Positions 4,214 through 6,590 of a stretch of 6,590 nt of DNA are shown piece by piece (the first letter of the stretch is position 1; the number at the start of each line of letters is the position of its first letter). Below the pieces are notes generated by a model that saw only the letters and a list, made by a program, of their open reading frames with translations, had not been told where the DNA came from and ran no database searches. Made by a program: the position numbers and the translations under genes. The DNA is from an uncultured Rhodanobacteraceae bacterium (lineage in GTDB: Bacteria; Pseudomonadota; Gammaproteobacteria; Xanthomonadales; Rhodanobacteraceae): NCBI GenBank assembly GCA_913053815.1, contig CAJXGK010000105.1:1-6590 (forward strand), in the 5' to 3' direction.

Positions 4214-6322
4214 ATGCCTATACTCATCGATCCGGCCGGGTCCGCTGCCACTCCAAAAACGGCCGACACAAGCATTGGTCCTTCTCCCGCGAATAAAAAC
4301 GTGGCCGGTCTTTCCAGCCTGCTTCTGGTCGGTGAAGATGGACTGTTGCAGGAACTTGAAATACTTTATACGCAAGACGGTGTTTCCTGTTGTCATGTGG
4401 ACCAAGCAGCAACAGCGCTGGCTATGCTGCAAGGTACGCACCCTCCAGAACTAATCCTACTCGGAACCTCGACGCGACCTCAGCTTACTGATCTGTCCGA
4501 AAAGCTGCGGGCAATGCGAATTGACACCCATCACGATGTGTCACTGTTGGTGATTCTCGACCAGGAAGGCCTGAGCGCGCGTCTTGATGCGCTGCAGGCC
4601 GGAGCCGACCACGCTATTTCCCGTACCTTGGGCGCCCAGGTCATTGCCACGCAAACCAAAGCCATGCTCGAAGCCCGCAAAGAAAAGGCCTTCCGGGTGC
4701 TGGTCATTGATGATGATGCCCCCCAAGCCGCCTTTGCTGAAGCCATTCTGCGCCGAGCTGGTATGCAGATCCGGGTAGTGACCGATGCACTCAATTCCCT
4801 GGATGAACTGGACCAGTTTCGGCCCGATCTAATTCTTATGGATGTCCACATGCCCGGAGCCGATGGGCTCGAACTGACCCGGCTAATCCGTGAGCGTGAA
4901 GACTACATGACGACTCCGATCGTGTTCTTGTCCGGTGACCAGGACAATGATCACCGCTTCGCCGCACTTGCAGTGGGTGGCGACGATTTCATTACCAAAC
5001 CGGTTCGGCCCCAGCATTTGATTTCGGCCATCTCCAGATGTATCCGCCGCACCCGTCTCAGTACCCGGCAGCACAGCCAAAAGCCCTTCGCCGGCACGGG
5101 TGGGTTATGCGATCGCAACACCTTGCTTGATCGTCTACACCAGCGCCTAGCGGCCCCTTCAGGGGCCGTGCCCCTGGGCAGCCTTGGACTGTTCGAATTC
5201 GACCACCTCAGCGCGCTGCGTCAGGAACTCGGTTTGTCGGGACTAGACCGACTGGTCCAAGAAGCTTCGCACTGGCTCGCTGAGCGACTGGATTCGGGTG
5301 ATTACATCGCTCCATTCGGTCAATCTGCCATGCTGTTGCTTGCCGAGGATCGCCATGTAACCCAACTAACTGAGTGGGCCTGCGAATTAATCCAGGCCTT
5401 TACCCTGCATCGTTTTGGGGCCACCGGCAAGCGTGCTCTGTATCTTAGTGTCGGAATCTGCAGCCTAGATACGGGTAACCCCGATCCGGCCAAACTATTT
5501 GAGCGTTGCAAGCAGGCCCTTGAACTTGCCCACCAGCAAGGAAGCATGGCGATTGCCTATAGCGAACAGTTGGTTGGGAAAAATTCAGCCGATTTTGGCG
5601 ATACCCTGCGTACAGCCCTTGACAACGAGGCCTTTCATCTAGTGTTTCAGCCGTTGGTTCCGGTTGGTGAGGCGCCTCTCGAAATCCAATACCAAACTCT
5701 GTTGCGGCTACGTGACAAGCAGGGTTACATTCATTCTGCGGTCGAACTGATTCCCCAAGCCAAAACCGCTAAGCTGCTCGATGCCGTTGATCGGTGGGTA
5801 CTGAAGCAGGCTATTTCGATTATCGCTGCACACCAGCAGATGGGTACGGAATTACGCTTATTCGTATCACAGAGCTTTGCGGTAATCGGCAAAGTATGGA
5901 GTAACAGCACACTACAAGCACACTTACTCAACGCCCATATCCCTGAGTCATCGCTAGTTCTGGAATATCGTGCCACCGAGGTGAGCTCAGGAGTTTCCCG
6001 CTTGGCCCACCTCGCCGCCGACCTACGTTCCCAGGGGGTATGCCTCGCTCTGAGCCAAATCCATGATCTTAAACTGGCGCGGACACTGCTTGACGCCTGC
6101 ACGCCTAAATACCTGTACTTGGTGCCTGAACTGGCTGACAGCCCGGATACTGACACTTTGGCCGAATTAGCCCATGCCCACGACGTCAAGGTCATCGGGC
6201 CACGAGTCGACAACGCGGGCATGGCCGCGGCCTTTTACAGTGCGGGGGTCGATTACCTGCAAGGCAGCTATATTCAGGAAGCTGGTAATACACTGAATTA
6301 CGCCTTCCCTCGACAGGGCTAA
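4214..6322 (+). CDS. Response regulator with pseudo-REC, REC, degenerate GGDEF and degenerate EAL domains (FimX-like)
   Basis: A soluble 702-residue signalling protein without membrane segments. Residues 34-150 form a receiver-like domain lacking the phosphoacceptor (glycine at 84 in ELILLG) and with arginine 137 for the usual lysine. Residues 160-280 form an intact receiver: acidic triad D166-D168, phosphoacceptor D210 in LMDVHMPG, S240 and K262 in TKPV. Residues 297-452 are a GGDEF fold whose active site reads GQSAM (369-373), so cyclase activity is not expected. Residues 460-700 are an EAL fold: EAL has become QTL (494-496), DDFG has become SQIH (614-617), and the metal ligands are mostly lost, so phosphodiesterase activity is not expected. 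LLRL (496-499) and LQGSYIQ (682-688) remain, as in c-di-GMP-binding FimX. An allosteric c-di-GMP or type IV pilus role is inferred. The Shine-Dalgarno is weak, and the first 30 residues are low-complexity, so the start is uncertain. Confidence 0.88.
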   Translation: MPILIDPAGSAATPKTADTSIGPSPANKNVAGLSSLLLVGEDGLLQELEILYTQDGVSCCHVDQAATALAMLQGTHPPELILLGTSTRPQLTDLSEKLRAMRIDTHHDVSLLVILDQEGLSARLDALQAGADHAISRTLGAQVIATQTKAMLEARKEKAFRVLVIDDDAPQAAFAEAILRRAGMQIRVVTDALNSLDELDQFRPDLILMDVHMPGADGLELTRLIREREDYMTTPIVFLSGDQDNDHRFAALAVGGDDFITKPVRPQHLISAISRCIRRTRLSTRQHSQKPFAGTGGLCDRNTLLDRLHQRLAAPSGAVPLGSLGLFEFDHLSALRQELGLSGLDRLVQEASHWLAERLDSGDYIAPFGQSAMLLLAEDRHVTQLTEWACELIQAFTLHRFGATGKRALYLSVGICSLDTGNPDPAKLFERCKQALELAHQQGSMAIAYSEQLVGKNSADFGDTLRTALDNEAFHLVFQPLVPVGEAPLEIQYQTLLRLRDKQGYIHSAVELIPQAKTAKLLDAVDRWVLKQAISIIAAHQQMGTELRLFVSQSFAVIGKVWSNSTLQAHLLNAHIPESSLVLEYRATEVSSGVSRLAHLAADLRSQGVCLALSQIHDLKLARTLLDACTPKYLYLVPELADSPDTDTLAELAHAHDVKVIGPRVDNAGMAAAFYSAGVDYLQGSYIQEAGNTLNYAFPRQG

Positions 6323-6335
6323 ACGGAATTCACCA

Positions 6336-6590
6336 ATGCGTACCATGCCCCGCGACACCGTTAGCCTGATTCTCAGCGGATGGTCTCTGCTGCTATTGCT
6401 GGCCTTGCTGATCATGGTCTCCACGGGCCTTGCCAGCAACTATCAGGGCTTGGTTCTAGCCGGTTTGGTTGTTGTAGTCATCCTGATCGTGCTGGGGCCG
6501 TTGCGTCGATCACTGCCCTGGGGAGCGTCGCCACCGCGTCAGGTGGTGCGCGATACATCCAGCACTATTACGGCCCGTTTGGCGAGGCTC
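6336..6590 (+). CDS. N-terminal part of an unidentified two-helix membrane protein
   Basis: The frame opens at ATG 6336, 13 bp after the stop of the signalling gene, with GGAA (6325-6328) 7 nt upstream, and runs 85 codons to the window edge without a stop. A second in-frame ATG is the fourth codon. The peptide MRTMPRD is followed by two hydrophobic helices at about residues 9-31 and 40-58, a short loop between them (STGLASNYQ), and then a positively charged segment GPLRRSL. By the positive-inside rule both ends face the cytoplasm. The following segment (about 70-85, DTSSTITARLARL) looks helical. This would suit the membrane anchor of a histidine kinase or chemoreceptor without a large periplasmic domain, but no diagnostic domain is visible. 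Close spacing suggests co-transcription with, and possibly function beside, the REC-GGDEF-EAL protein. Confidence 0.65.
   Translation, partial: MRTMPRDTVSLILSGWSLLLLLALLIMVSTGLASNYQGLVLAGLVVVVILIVLGPLRRSLPWGASPPRQVVRDTSSTITARLARL

Overview
The window looks like a piece of a gammaproteobacterial chromosome, moderately GC-rich. The evidence is an AmpE-type membrane protein, an A-type iron-sulfur carrier of the ErpA group, a HemJ-type protoporphyrinogen oxidase, and a tight bactofilin-erpA gene pair that I recall from Pseudomonas-like genomes. The genus cannot be set from the sequence alone; a Chromatiales- or Xanthomonadales-like lineage would fit, but that is a guess.

Layout. Positions 1-104 (+) may be the tail of an unidentified gene running convergently into ampE (114-983, -). 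A gene-free stretch, 984-1555, follows. It carries a candidate ampE promoter and a REP-like hairpin followed by two degenerate partial copies with a strict 31-bp period. A compact minus-strand operon comes next: DUF6776-like coiled-coil membrane protein (2380-3087), bactofilin (1940-2374) and erpA (1556-1933), with gaps of 5 and 6 bp. The 102-bp divergent spacer to hemJ (3190-3618, +) holds a good sigma70-type promoter for the operon, built on a perfect palindrome. A second gene-free stretch, 3619-4213, contains short palindromes and one hairpin but no convincing gene. The right end is a plus-strand unit: a 702-residue signalling protein (degenerate REC, intact REC, degenerate GGDEF, degenerate EAL; 4214-6322), then 13 bp later the start of a two-helix membrane protein cut by the window edge (6336-6590).

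How the genes fit together. The left and middle parts are housekeeping and envelope functions: Fe-S cluster delivery, heme synthesis, a polymer-forming cytoskeletal protein and a membrane protein related to the beta-lactamase regulatory modulator AmpE. The right part is signal transduction. The large protein has lost the catalytic residues of both its GGDEF and EAL domains but keeps a complete phosphoacceptor site in its second receiver domain. It is therefore best read as a phosphorylation-controlled, FimX-like scaffold or c-di-GMP effector rather than an enzyme. It may act with the membrane protein encoded just downstream. This unit is the most interesting part of the window; I see no defence system, CRISPR array, rRNA, tRNA or intact mobile element.
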